NCBI GenBank assembly: GCA_900095095.1
Contig: FMBT01000617.1
Span: forward strand, 1-35,989
Reading direction: 5' to 3'
Length of the DNA stretch: 35,989 nucleotides
DNA from: Fragilariopsis cylindrus CCMP1102
Taxonomy: Eukaryota; Bacillariophyta; Bacillariophyceae; Bacillariales; Bacillariaceae
The position numbers and the translations under genes were made by a program. Below are positions 10,019 through 20,728 of this stretch, piece by piece. The notes under the pieces were generated by a model. That model made no database searches. It had not been told where the DNA came from and saw nothing but the letters and a program-made list of their open reading frames with translations. Position 1 is the stretch's first letter; the number at the start of each line of letters is the position of its first letter.

Positions 10019-11446
10019 ATGAGACAATGGCGCCCTCCGGACGCACTTAATAATAAGCAAAACATGCAAACCAATAACGGACGCAGTGTTAACAGACTAT
10101 TAAAAAGTGAACGCCGGTATTCAGAGATATGTGTCCAGGTGGTAATGAGTAATGGAAGAGGTATGATGCTACGAGCACTACTCGATTCAGGCTGCTCTAA
10201 ATCCATCATATTAAAGAAGTTTACAGAAAGGAAACGACGAATCGAACTGAAAGATAAAGATAAAGTAGAATATGCAACCTATGGTGGTAAATTCCAATCT
10301 ACATCAACAGCGAGCGTGGGTTTCAAGTTGATTGAGTTTGCTAACAAGCAAACAATCAATTACAAATTCCAGGTGGATGATTTACAATCAGCCAACCAGG
10401 CAAGATACGATATGATCATTGGATCAGATCTATTAAATGAATTAGGAATCAACATACGATACAGTAACAACTGTATCGAATGGGAGGAAGATACGATTCC
10501 AATGAAATTACTTGGAGAGTTACAGGATAAAGTCACATGTGAAATGATTTACAACATGCACACAGACAGTCCTATCCTCAAAGAGCACGAAGAGAGACAA
10601 GCAGCTATATTAGATGCTAACTACTCGAAAGTGGATATTGACAACATGGTAAATGAACTCGATATCAAGGAAGAAAGCAAAGTGAAGCTCAAACAGACGC
10701 TCAAGAAATTCCCTACTCTGTTTGGGGGTGGTCTTGGACGTCTTGATATTCCTCCAGTATCAATTGAGTTAAAGAAGGACGCGAAGCCATTTCAAGGAAG
10801 ATATTATAATATTCCAAAGGCATTCGAAGAATCTACAAGAAAAGAAGTCAATAGGATGTGTGAGATAGATGTCTGACGCAAACTAACTTATGACGATGAC
10901 TCTCCATGGGCAGCACCATCCTTTGCTCAAATAAAGAAGACTGGGGATGTAAGGATACTAACGGACTTCCGCAAGATGAATCTTGCTATTGAAAGGAAGC
11001 CTTTTCCATTGCCTAGGATTGGAGAGTCTATTCAAAAGATTGAAAAGTTCAAATCAGCAACGGCGTTGGATCTATCTCAAGGATATTATTCAATACCAGT
11101 TGACGAAAAGACACAAAAGATATGTACAACAGTACTGCCTTGGGGCAAGTATGCATATAAGAGGCTAGCTATGGGAATAGCATGTGCCCCAGATATATTT
11201 CAATCAATAATGATGGAAATACTTGGTGATTTAGATTACGTATTAGTATATATTGATGATATATTAATAATTCAACGAGAGCATGAGACTGAAGAAGACC
11301 ACCTTAGAAAAGTGGAAACAGTACTACATCGATTGCAGAAGAAAGGATTTAGAGCAAACTTGCGCAAATCCTTCTTCATGCAAAAGCAAGTTGAATATTT
11401 AGGTTGGCTGTTAACCACAAACTGTACTAAAGTCAAAGTGCGGTAA
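10019..11446 (+). pseudogene. pol (aspartic protease and reverse transcriptase), with internal TGA and truncated
   Basis: From ATG 10019 the frame carries a retropepsin-like protease: catalytic triplet in ALLDSGCSKSI (about residues 58-68) and the later MIIGSDLL block. It stops at TGA 10874-10876 but continues in the same frame with SPWAAPSF and TDFRKMN (finger/palm start), ALDLSQGYYSIP, and the catalytic VYIDDILII. It ends after VEYLGWLL, where RT normally passes into the connection and RNase H domains. This frame is also the same as the upstream gag frame, separated only by the TGA at 9965-9967. A contiguous Gag-Pol ORF that later gained two stops is the simplest reading. RNase H and integrase are absent. 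Confidence 0.85.
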
Positions 11447-12199
11447 AGGACAGTAGAGTGCTCTTTGTCTACATAATATAATGATAAACGTCGGTCAAGA
11501 GTAAAACCATTGCAATTGTCATAAAAATACATCAGACCAAGAAATGAAAATATCAACCAGCTTTTGAATAGTATGAGCCTTACTTTATCTACTACTTCGA
11601 CATCCTTAATCTCTAATGTCACTGGCATTAACCCGTACCAAGCAATCCGAATAGTAGTCCGTCGGCCATCTACAAAGATGATCGAAATCTTTTCATGGAC
11701 AGATTCAGCAATTGTGGTGAAAGAAGAAGTTGGTTGTCCAAATGGACAATTGTCGTCCAACCACGATAAAATTGACAATGCTAACAATGAAAAGGGACCA
11801 GACTTAGTAGTCCGTCGAGCATCTATTCTTTTCTCATGTAGCGATCATTATTCAAGAATAAAAATGAGTATAAAAAACACAATACAACTTTAATATGAAA
11901 CGAATAACTTTTACTTTGCTATATAATATATATTTTTATTCTTCGTACCAGATTGTTTAGGACTTTTTATAATACTCAAATGCTTTCGTCCTGATCATTA
12001 CATCAAGTTATACCTATGTCCGCACTATATCTATTCCATTCTAATAAATAATTGACCGACGCGAATTCTACTAGCTAGCTATAGCGTAGAGTAGTAACAC
12101 CAAGAAATATACGTTTACAAACTGAAAAAGCATCATATTTATTTATAGTTATATCGTCACGAAGACCTTTTTATTCGTTCACTTCACGAAATTTTTTTA
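11447..12199. other. unassigned sequence beyond the retroelement break
   Basis: About 340 bp here are open on the minus strand (about 11787-11447) with a hydrophobic FLGLMYFYD segment, and partly open on the plus strand (11564-11893). Neither gives a family I can name. The minus frame faintly recalls the FLG-x-x-x-x-Y block that follows RT in gypsy elements and could be an inverted piece of pol, or part of a host gene cut by the insertion. A 14-base block with TAGTAGTCCGTCG occurs twice, near 11652 and 11806. Confidence 0.3.
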
Positions 12200-12574
12200 T
12201 TAAGGGAACAGTTCAGCAGGTCCACGAAGACGACAGTCAAATTTCGAATCTGCTCCACAATTACACTGCCATCGTTTACCAATATTGTTACTCGATTCAC
12301 TTTTGATGGCATATGTACAGCTACTCCAAGCTTTGGATCCTTTCGTTCTTTTACTACCTTCGCAAGGGTCGTCTTGTTGTGGGGGCATCTTTGAACAAAA
12401 TTCGGTTTCAGTAGGATTAGGTTTAATAATGTAACCCAAATCTTCTTGAGCTGCACGATGGTATCTTTCGCCTCGAAGGATACGCTTACGTGCATCAACA
12501 TCATGCAAATGGAAAGTCGAGGCTAGTAAGACGACAAGAGTGATGGATAGGAGGCTGTTGATTCTGGAGATCAT
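12200..12574 (-). CDS. small secreted protein with six cysteines
   Basis: A complete 124-residue protein starting at ATG 12574. Residues 1-28 form a clear secretory signal peptide: basic start, hydrophobic LLSITLVVLLAST core, and a likely cleavage after DVDA. The mature part begins with basic RKRILRGER, a possible propeptide-processing site. It then carries six cysteines (in FCSK, PCEG, SCTY, WQCNC and FDCR contexts), concentrated in the C-terminal 65 residues, consistent with three disulfides in an extracellular protein. There are no membrane segments after the signal and no family I recognise. The gene is compact and intronless, with a CAA/TTG-rich tract just upstream (12596-12617) that is probably 5' UTR. 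Role unknown. Confidence 0.7.
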   Translation of the reverse strand: MISRINSLLSITLVVLLASTFHLHDVDARKRILRGERYHRAAQEDLGYIIKPNPTETEFCSKMPPQQDDPCEGSKRTKGSKAWSSCTYAIKSESSNNIGKRWQCNCGADSKFDCRLRGPAELFP

Positions 12575-14686
12575 TATTGCAATTTTCGTTGTTGTTATGT
12601 TGTTGTTGTTGTTGTTGAATATTTGATATTGTTAGTTTCTTCGAAGTTTCTTTTTGTAAGAATGTTGAGAGTTTGCTTCTGATTACCACTACTTCGCGTC
12701 GAATCCAATGCTGTACTTTAAACGTAAACATAATAGCGACGTGACCTGAAAATAAACAATCGCGTATTGTTTGCGCGCACAAAATGCTTTGCGAAGTGAC
12801 CGAAGAAAAGAGTACGACCACCGTCAGTCGTGCTTTGTTTTCTAATTAATTTATTCCCTGATTTTTCCCATTTTCGCTACGACTCAATAATTAGTGCGGG
12901 ACTGGATTAGAATGTCTAGTCAGTCGATGAAAAAAAAAAACGAAAAATATATAATATCGGAGTATGATACATAATATATATATATATTACTCCAGAGTAT
13001 GATCATAATAATTATTCATGCTTCGTTTCAAAAATTCTCCCGATATGCTTGAACGACACGATTTTTTCTAAAATAGATAAAGACCAGAATATTATTCGAT
13101 TTTTTTCACAGGTATTATTATTATGACATATATTAAGATATTGAAGGGAAACGATCGGGTATACGTTGTGTATAGATGATACTATGGTTTCTCGATGGGA
13201 TCTCTTCAGCTACAAAGGGCCATCACATCAATCGTCTTTGTCTATAAACAAACTGTTCTAATGATAACATCAAGTAATAAAGCAACAATAATCCATATTG
13301 ATGAGACAGCGCCAAAAACAGCAGTAATGTAACAGCAATTAAAAACAACATCAACCTACTATAAGTCAGAGTCACTTCTTGGTATAAACATCTATTCTAG
13401 GGGTCTACTACTAGTAGAACTGAATCATGTATTTGGTACACAGTTATGATGTTGTGATAATCAAACAAAGCAAAAAAGTACAGCAGAACCATATAATGCT
13501 ACATATTGTACTACATTGTTATAAAGGTAAAAGAATAGCTTGTATAGCTAGAACTAATAGTATTGCATTATATATTATATATCCTGTCCTTTTTCTGTGG
13601 TACAGTAGTAATATTTATTGGTGTTGATTTATCGTGCAATAGTGCGCGTACTACAGGCTACTAATGCACTGAGTTGCGGTCTAGGCATAGTTGCAGTATG
13701 GTAGCGTTGCTCACAACCCAAAATAACGACGATAAAAATCACATTGCACGTAAGACTTTTTGCGTGAATAATGATCTCATTTCTTATTATGTAAAAATGG
13801 TCAAAATTGTGGAAGTCACTGACATTTAGTACTAGTCCTTGATAACGATGTTTTTCTTGCCTTGCTATGTTTTACTTCTTCTTGTTGCATTCTCTGTATA
13901 CTGTAACGTTATTTCAAGTAGTATGAACAAAGTACAGTATGACACTGTACTGTAATACCGAACCTTCTTTTACGCACTGTGCAAGTCTACTTGATTCTCT
14001 ATTTCTTTATTCTCAATTAGGGTATTCAATAAGTACGTACGTACAGTAGTAATTCAAAATCATGTCAAGAATTAAAATTTTCATAATGCAAAAACATTCT
14101 ATTTAACGAAATAATGTATCTACTTTAAGTCGCACTGATCTGATTAATTATTAATATTTTTACCTTATCAACGCAAATGCTTATGTTACACGCGAGCCTC
14201 GAGACATAGTACTGTATTATAGTCAGAGAACTCATCAATAAGTAAAATTAATTAAGATCATTAATTAATATTTAAATACGTTATTGTTTGATTAAAACAC
14301 TTCTTCCTTCTTATTGATCTCCACAACAGCAGTACGACGTAATCAGAATACAATCAATATGCGACTGTACTAACAGACAGATAATGATTAATGAAAAAAT
14401 CCTTTAAATCGTTAATCATTATCGATTTGATTAACTACTTAAGGTACAGAATACGTTAAAGATAGTACCTAAAACACTACAGATTAGTGCAATAGCACTA
14501 TGCCACTTTAACTCGTATGCGTTAGACCCCTTCGCGATTGAAGCGCTTTGTAGAAGAATTACTTATTTACCTCCTTACTTGTACTTGCAGCATATTGCTA
14601 TTGTACTTCAAAGAATTACTACACAATACAAGACAACACAAGACAACACACGAACGAACGAACGAACGAACGATAATAGTATCAAT
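12575..14686. other. gene-free AT-rich region
   Basis: Two kilobases with no supportable ORF longer than about 66 codons. TACTGTA/TACAGTA words recur (about 13603, 13900, 13935, 13946, 14041, 14212), and GTACGTAC is repeated near 14034. Several TTAATTAAT blocks sit at 14145-14290. The final part is the 5' region of the gene at 14687. Confidence 0.5.
14651..14672. repeat. (CGAA)n microsatellite in 5' UTR
   Basis: Five and a half perfect CGAA units, 15 bases before the start codon at 14687. It is probably transcribed as leader of the Q/N-rich gene. Confidence 0.9.
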
Positions 14687-16208
14687 ATGGATTATAAGAA
14701 AAAAGAAAACCATAGTGGAAACAATCATCATCTACTAGCCGCATCAACAGCGGCGTATAATAAGATGATGGCTGCTAATAATAATGCTATTAATAATAAT
14801 AATAATAATAATAATAATGCTTCGCTATCAACTGAAATAGTCCCATCATCGTCGTTATCATTATTGTCATCATCATTATCTCACCACCAGCATAATAATA
14901 ATAATAATAATCAGCGTAGTAGCAGTGGCGGAGTAGCAGGACAATTATTATACGAGAACAATAATAAACAACAACAACAACAACAACAACCATCGTCGAC
15001 TGCAACTAACAATCTGACCGTTTCAGCTATGGCAGCAACAGCGACAGCATCGTTAGCATCATTAGCTGCTTCATCGTCACGAACGTCGTCGCAAGCACCA
15101 GTAATAGGACAAAGAGGAATAGGAGGAGGTAATATTGGTAATATTGGTAGTATTGGTACTGAGAATAATGTAGAAGTAGAGCTGGGAATAAAACAGCAAC
15201 AACAAAATGGACAACAACAGCAACCACAACTATCAAATGCATCACAAGCATTAATGTTAGATACATTTATGAATCAAAATACTATTCTTTGGAAACGTAT
15301 CAAAGATAATGAACAAATTAAAAGAAATTGTCAAGAACAGAATAAGAAACTGTACGTACTACTGTTGCATGTAATACCATTTGAATTGTCTCCTCGTTTG
15401 TGTTATTAAAAAAAATCGTGCATTCTATTCCAATTCTATGACATAATTACGTTATTCACACATTTACTTCATTCTCTTTTCTGATTTCACACCGTCTCTC
15501 GTATTTGCGTATTATCTATTATCTATTATATAATATATATTATATTACTTGTATAGTGAAATTTTAGTACAACAATCATCAACAGTAATAGCAAATCAAC
15601 AACGTCAAATTAATGAATTGAATCAAAAATTGTTTTCAAAAGATAAAGAAAAAAATGATTTAATTGAACAAATTGGTAATCAATATTTACAAGTCCAAAA
15701 GGATCATGAAATTGAAATACAGGTATTAAAAGACCAGATACAACTACAACATATACTTAAGAATGGTAATACACGCAATGTTAATAATAATATTACTAGT
15801 AATAGTAATAGTGACGAAGATATTAAACAACAATTAGACGTTGTTTCGTCAACATCATTATTATTGATTAAGCAACATCAGCAACAACAAAAACGTACTT
15901 GTAATGATAATCAAGATCACAACAAACATATTAGTAATAATAATATTATCAATAGTAATAATAAACGACAACTACGTCCAAGTCCAAGTCCAAATCAACG
16001 TCGTCAACTTCCATTTGAACAAAAAGTAGTAGACACTAACCAGCAGCTGTTGGTCAATAATGATAATAATTATAATTATAAACCGAAGAAAATAATGAAA
16101 ATGAAAGAAGATACTGATGATAATAAAAAAGATGTTGTTAATGTTGATTCTGTTGACTATAATAGTGGTAGTGATGGTGATGATGATGATGGGTCTATAG
16201 TTTTTTAA
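14687..16208 (+). CDS. Gln/Asn-rich coiled-coil protein (two exons)
   Basis: Exon 1 14687-15351, intron 15352-15556 (205 bp, donor GTACGT, acceptor TATAG), exon 2 15557-16208; 438 residues. The join is phase 2 and completes a Leu codon, giving a heptad-rich segment that runs unbroken across the junction (NKKL then EILVQQS), the best evidence for the intron. The first 185 residues are low complexity: poly-Asn, poly-Gln, Ser and Ala runs. Residues about 195-300 form a predicted long coiled coil (LWKRIKDNEQIK, INELNQKLF, IEIQVLKDQIQLQ). The C terminus is Asn/Lys/Asp-rich and ends in an acidic DGDDDD patch. There is no catalytic motif, signal or membrane segment. A scaffold or regulatory protein is likely, but the function is unknown. 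I chose ATG 14687 because the frame upstream has no other ATG. Confidence 0.75.
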
Positions 16209-16567
16209 AAATGATATTATGCATGCACGATGGACGCACGCACAAGACAAGAAAAGTCACTCAGCTCGTTCTACAAGTACCTGTATACGGTACATTCTTT
16301 ATTACACAAATTCTGAAATACTGCATATTATTAATACATACATACATGATATTTTCAAAGAAAAAACTCTCTAGCCTTTCTGCTTTTCATATTGTTATAT
16401 ATCTTTCTTAGTTTATTTTTTGAATTCTACTGGTATAATAGAATATAATACGTACGCTGTGAAAAAGTAGAAGTACTGTACATCCTTTTGCTAACTATCT
16501 AGTAGAGTGGATTAGCTTCTTGCTAGCCAAAGTGATGAAACTTCTACAATTATTTGGCCTTGGATAT

Positions 16568-16743
16568 GAAAGGATTTATTGATTTAGTTGGGGTTGCAAA
16601 TGGAGGAGGTATGCCATAGGGAATAGTAATGAAAATGAGATTAATGAAATTGCATCCTATTTATTACGTGATGCAGGTAAATTCCCAAGTGATTATAATG
16701 CAACAGCAAATGATCAAGATTGGAATTTAACATATACATCATA
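16568..16743 (+). pseudogene. coding-like fragment of unknown protein
   Basis: Two adjacent frames read like protein. The first gives FIDLVGVANGGGMP and then a TAG near 16615. One frame over, a stretch reads EINEIASYLLRDAGKFPSDY and closes with TAA at 16741-16743. Codon use and amino-acid pattern look like a real exon, but the piece is isolated, frame-broken and matches no family I know. Confidence 0.35.
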
Positions 16744-16796
16744 ATAGAATAAAGCAAAAAAAACAGACATCACCTTTTCTTTTTTTCAATCTCAAA

Positions 16797-17082
16797 TCAA
16801 AATGTGTTACTATTACTATTTTTATTATTATTATTACTATCATAATAGTAACCATAATTTTTGTCGAATCCTTTGTCACCCAACATCAGGTAGCCAATAG
16901 GTATATCATGTAAGCCAATAGGTGTCGACCAAGTGATTGATTCCTCTGAAAGCCGAACCCCCGGTCTTGCTACTTGACTGGCAAATATTAGCAGCACGGC
17001 TTGCGCCTTTAGCTATTATAGTTCGAGTTGTTATTGGTCGGTCTAGCACAGTATCTGCTGTAGCTACCGGTAATACCGTCAT
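16797..17082 (-). pseudogene. possible transposase (DDE-type) relic
   Basis: On the minus strand one frame is open from ATG 17082 to TGA 16908-16906 (58 codons, with SSSKTGGSAFRGINH). An overlapping frame runs through 16797 and reads ITWSTPIGLHDIPIGYLMLGD followed by KGF. The LGDKGF block resembles the region around the second catalytic Asp in some DDE-superfamily transposases. The frame break, short length and lack of other catalytic blocks make this a degraded fragment at best. The assignment rests on one short motif and memory of the family. Confidence 0.3.
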
Positions 17083-17344
17083 TAAAATGAATGATGATGA
17101 TCAATGTAGTTTTCAATGGCGTATAATTCAGTCGTGCATTTTGTTTCTTTCACTTGTGTTTCAACGCTACTCAGTTAATTTTACCACGATTGACACTGCT
17201 GAGCATTCAAGAAAACGCTTTTCGTCACTCGCGGTGATAAAAATTCCATGCAGTAGTTATTTTTCTGTAGTTACCAACTCTCACAAAATAAAAAAAAACT
17301 CACAAAATAAGATAAGTGTATCCAGTACAAAAACAGAAAACACA

Positions 17345-18068
17345 ATGATGATGACCTCAACATACTCTACCGCCGCCTTTACCACAAACGAAGATCTGAT
17401 TGATTTCGGTGTAACAGCAAACAACAATCACTACCAGCAAGCTACTACAACTGACTTGATCTTACTCGATGATGATATTATGACGTTCGCAACTACTCCT
17501 TCTCAAACATCCACAGCCATGATGGTGGAAGAAGCTATCACTCATCCCAGAGATAACAAAGTATTGGAGGAACGTGATGATCTATTTGTAAATAGCCTTC
17601 CGGCAGAAATTATTGAAGAACAAAGACGCATTTATGCTGAGATTGAAAGACGGAACAATCGTTCACAAACTACAAGTAATAATGATAATGATAGCAACAT
17701 TGTGCTATACAGTCCAACAAATTATCAACAACAGTTTGAGAACAAATTTACTAGCCTACCCGACAATGATGCTACCTCCAATTCATTACCAGCAGAAGTC
17801 CATCCAAGAAAAAATCAAATGAAGGAAGCTCGCAAAGTTAAAACTGCAGCATCTGCAACAACTGGTGCTGTTGTGGGGGGGCTCATGTTCGGTCCATTTT
17901 GGGCCAGTAGGTGCTGTAGCCGGCGCCGCAGTTGCAGGGTATGGAGGCAAAGTCATTGCACGACACGGTGAACGAAAACAACAAATAAAGTGGGACAAAA
18001 AGAATTTCAATGAATACACTACTCAAGGGATTGCAGCTGTACAGAGTGAAGATGTATCGTTTGCATAA
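17345..18068 (+). pseudogene. Gly/Ala-rich membrane-segment protein, one-base frameshift
   Basis: ATG 17345 opens a protein with acidic, Thr-rich N terminus (EDLIDFG; LILLDD, which fits a clathrin-box pattern), then SLPAEIIEEQRRIYAEIERR at about residues 83-102 and a second NSLPAEVHP. The C terminus is a glycine-zipper-like hydrophobic segment. At the TTTT run 17897-17900 the frame changes: before it reads VVGGLMFGPF, after it (one T fewer) GPVGAVAGAAVAGYGG, followed by basic RHGERKQQ and a stop at 18066-18068. One extra T therefore splits what otherwise reads as an intact protein of about 240 residues. It is either a fresh pseudogene or a sequence error; I lean to error because the rest is undamaged. 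A tail- or hairpin-anchored membrane protein is inferred; the role is unknown. Confidence 0.6.
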
Positions 18069-18636
18069 ATAAGATAATTAAAAAAAAATAAGGTTTAAGC
18101 TGTATCTAAGAAAAAGACAACAGTCCAATTACACGACAAGGTATCGTTTACGGTAGTAGTTGTTGTTGTTGTTGTTGTTGTTTGCGGTTCTACTGCAGAG
18201 CTGAACTAAATCTAGTTTTTCAATTCCTATGGTTCATTCATTTTATCTTGTTATTTAGAATTTCGTAAGCACGGGGAAGGTTCTGTATTAGCCTAATTTT
18301 TGTCCAACATGTAAATTTAGTAGAACAATAAATGCTATAATGAGCACTACATGTACCGTAGAGACTACCCTCACGCTTTCTTGAATACAATTGGTACCTG
18401 ACCTTGCCTACTAGAGCTGATCAATATGTTGTAAATATAAGCGTGCCATTAATATTAGTTGCAAAGCATTAACGAAATACATCACAAGGCAAGCAACCAC
18501 CGGCGCCTATTCTACAACATTGGATAATATGTGGTTCTAACGCTAATAGCTAAAGTAAGATTTAAATGTTGTTTAGTTTCGTGTTGTTCATTAATTATAT
18601 AATTACTTCCCTTTTTTTCCGTGTGCTTGCGTTACA
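18069..18636. other. intergenic region between convergent genes
   Basis: Contains a (GTT)n microsatellite at about 18155-18183 and otherwise no supportable gene. It separates the 3' ends of the plus-strand gene ending at 18068 and the minus-strand gene ending at 18637. Confidence 0.5.
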
Positions 18637-20062
18637 TTATTTTGTCTTTTTTTTCCTTCTTTTTCTTTTTTTGTTTTCTTTTTTGCTGAAGAAAATACGA
18701 CATTCTTCCCCCTTGTTCATTTTAGCACACCCAAGTCGTTTTGTACTACCAAAATACGGATGATAGACAATATCGGAATCGGATGCACAGATAAGTGCCA
18801 TTTTCGATGCTTTAATCAAAGCTTTCTTATCAGGTGCAATCCGTTCAAAGAATGCCTTTGTAATAGTTTGTTCATTCCACGAGTTACCAGTAGTTTTGTG
18901 ATCGTACACCATACACACATCCTTTACATGTCCTGCCAATAATGATGTCGCCACGTAAGAACAAGATAACGAAAACATGTACGATATGTTAGGGGATGGG
19001 CTTGGATGTTGGTATAAAACGCTTATTCTTTTCTTAGTTGTTTCTTTGAGTTGTTCTAATAAATCGTTCAAGGTTTCGTTACTGTAGTCGAAAAACGACA
19101 TCCATATTGTTTTTTTTTTGCTTTGCTTTAAATCAATACATGCGTTGAACAAACTTCTTCTGTCTGTATCTAAACATAAACATATTTCATTCGAATTGAT
19201 TTCTGTTGCTGCTGTACCACAACCCAGAGACACAAAAATTCGATTCTTGGACGCGTTATTGTTGCATATTCTTTTCATCGTTGTACATATGTCTATTATT
19301 GAAGGACTGGCATGTTCCATCCGATTTCTTAAAACACTATTGCCGATACTGATCATGTTGTTGCATGAATTCGGATCAATCGGTTGTGGAATGTATTCGG
19401 AATTAGATGGTATCGATTGGTTCTTACTACCTTCTTTCTTGTTGTCATCATCATCGTTCCTATTGTTGATTGCGGCAACTTTGTTATTATTGATCGATAT
19501 GTTGTATGTTTCATGCTTGATATTGTCGTCCTCGTTCTCATTCTTGGTTGTGATGATCTTCTTCTGAGGAATCATCCTACTATTACTTGAATTTTTTGTC
19601 CCTTCATCTTTCTTTGTTGCTGCAGCTGCAGCTGCGACACGCCCAAACGACAACGACGACGATTGTTTGTTTCCATCGTTACCATCGTTTTTACTATCGT
19701 CGTGGTGGTGGTCAGCGATAGCGTTACCATTATCATTATTTGGGGCCATAATTATTCTCTTCTTTTTCTTCGTGTTGTTCTTTCCCTTCTCTTTTTCTTT
19801 TCCATTCATTATTCCTGCAGCAGTATTAGCGCGGTTATTTTTATGCATCCTTCGTTCAACTGCTTCGTCATCACTGGAATCGTAGTATTCCTCTTCTTCC
19901 TCCTCCTCCTCCTCCTCCTCCTCCTCCTCCTCCTCCTCCTCCTCCTCCTCCTCCTCCTCCTCCTCCATGTTGTTGTTGTTGTTGTTGCTGCTATTGTTGC
20001 TGCTATTATTGGTGATACAGTTATCATTATTTTCATCTTTGACATGCTCTTGTTTGATTTGC

Positions 20063-20105
<43 letters not shown>

Positions 20106-20262
20106 TTGAAGACGTTACTCGGTTTGCTGCAATCGTCGACATATTATCGTTCTGCTGCCTGTTCTCTCTATCCTCCTCGTTTAAGATTTCATATTCCTTT
20201 CGCTCTTCCCTCGACAGCGTGCTGATCCCTCGTGAGGACACGACAACATCGGGAATTTCCAT
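18637..20262 (-). CDS. acidic low-complexity protein with methyltransferase-like C-terminal domain
   Basis: A 541-residue intronless protein; the first ATG is 20262 (the codon before it is GTG). Residues 1-300 are disordered: a Ser run, an Asn run, an unbroken Glu tract of more than 20 residues encoded by a GGA/GAG repeat, and Lys-rich patches suggesting nuclear localisation. From about residue 341 the sequence becomes ordered: RIFVSLGCGTAATE followed by ICLCLDTD, which matches motif I and the acidic end of strand beta-2 of a Rossmann-fold SAM-dependent methyltransferase. Later segments (SVLYQHPSPSP, MVYDHKTTG) fit strands of the same fold but I cannot identify a substrate motif. The last 15 residues are nearly all Lys/Arg. 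It is divergently paired with the phosphoesterase gene at 20729. Methyltransferase activity is inferred and unproven. Confidence 0.7.
19891..19966. repeat. (TCC)n trinucleotide tract encoding poly-Glu
   Basis: About 24 near-perfect TCC units on the plus strand, read as Glu codons by the minus-strand gene. Its length probably varies between alleles. Confidence 0.95.
20063..20105. repeat. (GAT)n trinucleotide tract encoding poly-Ser
   Basis: Fourteen GAT units on the plus strand, read as TCA Ser codons by the minus-strand gene near its N terminus. Confidence 0.95.
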
Positions 20263-20728
20263 CACAGGTGCCAGTTAGTTGCAGGGAATGAACTCTACAA
20301 CCACACACTATAATGCTTTTGTTTGATCTTTGTTGTGATATTGGTGTTATTATTGCTGTATTCTTATTTTGTACATTTAATATGAAATAGTCTTGGGTTT
20401 ATTGTCGTCATTTATTATTTGTTTGTGATTTTTTTTTGTGTTCCTTTTTAAAACGAAAAGAAGTGCGCGAGTGGCGCGAGCCTGCTTCTTCTGAATTTTT
20501 CGCGCGCCAAAACTAACTTGATTGACGAATGAATGTTAGTAATCATGGGTCGTATTATTGATGATGATAAAATAATTACAAGCGGTGGAACAATCACAAA
20601 GAAAAAAAGATAGTCCAAGCTAAGTGAGAAGGAGTCTCCTCCCGGGTGATCGACTGAATGAATGATATCCATGTGGTGGGAAGGGAATCGTGTTCTTGGT
20701 ATAGCTTCTGATTGTCTTCCTCGTCGTC
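20263..20728. promoter_or_regulatory. bidirectional promoter region
   Basis: These 466 bp separate the start codons of two divergently transcribed genes. The block contains GC-rich islands (GTGCGCGAGTGGCGCGAG at about 20463-20480 and the E2F-like palindrome at 20496-20512), unusual against the AT-rich surroundings. The right-hand part may include a first exon and intron of the plus-strand gene. Confidence 0.55.
20496..20512. promoter_or_regulatory. palindromic E2F/DP-like site
   Basis: TTTTTCGCGCGCCAAAA contains the E2F consensus TTTSSCGC on both strands: TTTCGCGC on plus and TTTGGCGC on minus. E2F/DP factors are conserved in eukaryotes, including algae, and typically drive G1/S genes. Binding here is inferred from sequence only. 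Confidence 0.5.

Larger units (their letters stand above)
8634..11446 (+). mobile_element. degenerate Ty3/gypsy-type retroelement (gag-protease-RT fragment)
   Basis: Gag with a zinc-knuckle-like motif, an aspartic protease and a Ty3/gypsy-type reverse transcriptase lie in that order on the plus strand. The element is defective: one frame change inside gag near 9083-9128, in-frame TGA codons at 9965-9967 and 10874-10876, and loss of everything after the RT (no RNase H, integrase or 3' LTR) from about 11440. RT-before-RNase H order and the YIDD block place it in Ty3/gypsy rather than copia. Protein identity is good, so insertion was not ancient, but the copy cannot be autonomous as read. Confidence 0.85.
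16209..17344. other. intergenic region with gene relics
   Basis: Besides the two relics listed separately (16568-16743 plus, 16797-17082 minus), the region holds only the A-rich probable 5' UTR of the gene at 17345. An open frame reaches back from 17345 to 16937 on the plus strand, but it is antisense to the minus-strand relic and I do not extend the gene into it. Confidence 0.4.

Noticed and set aside
11564..11893. 109-codon plus-strand frame after the retroelement
   Set aside because: No domain; antisense to another open frame, so probably chance openness.
16937..17344. N-terminal extension of the gene at 17345
   Set aside because: The extension begins on TTG, is antisense to a relic and the sequence just before 17345 looks like an A-rich 5' UTR.
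19663..20278. Plus-strand frames with long Leu or Asp runs
   Set aside because: These are antisense readings of the poly-Glu and poly-Ser tracts of the minus-strand gene.
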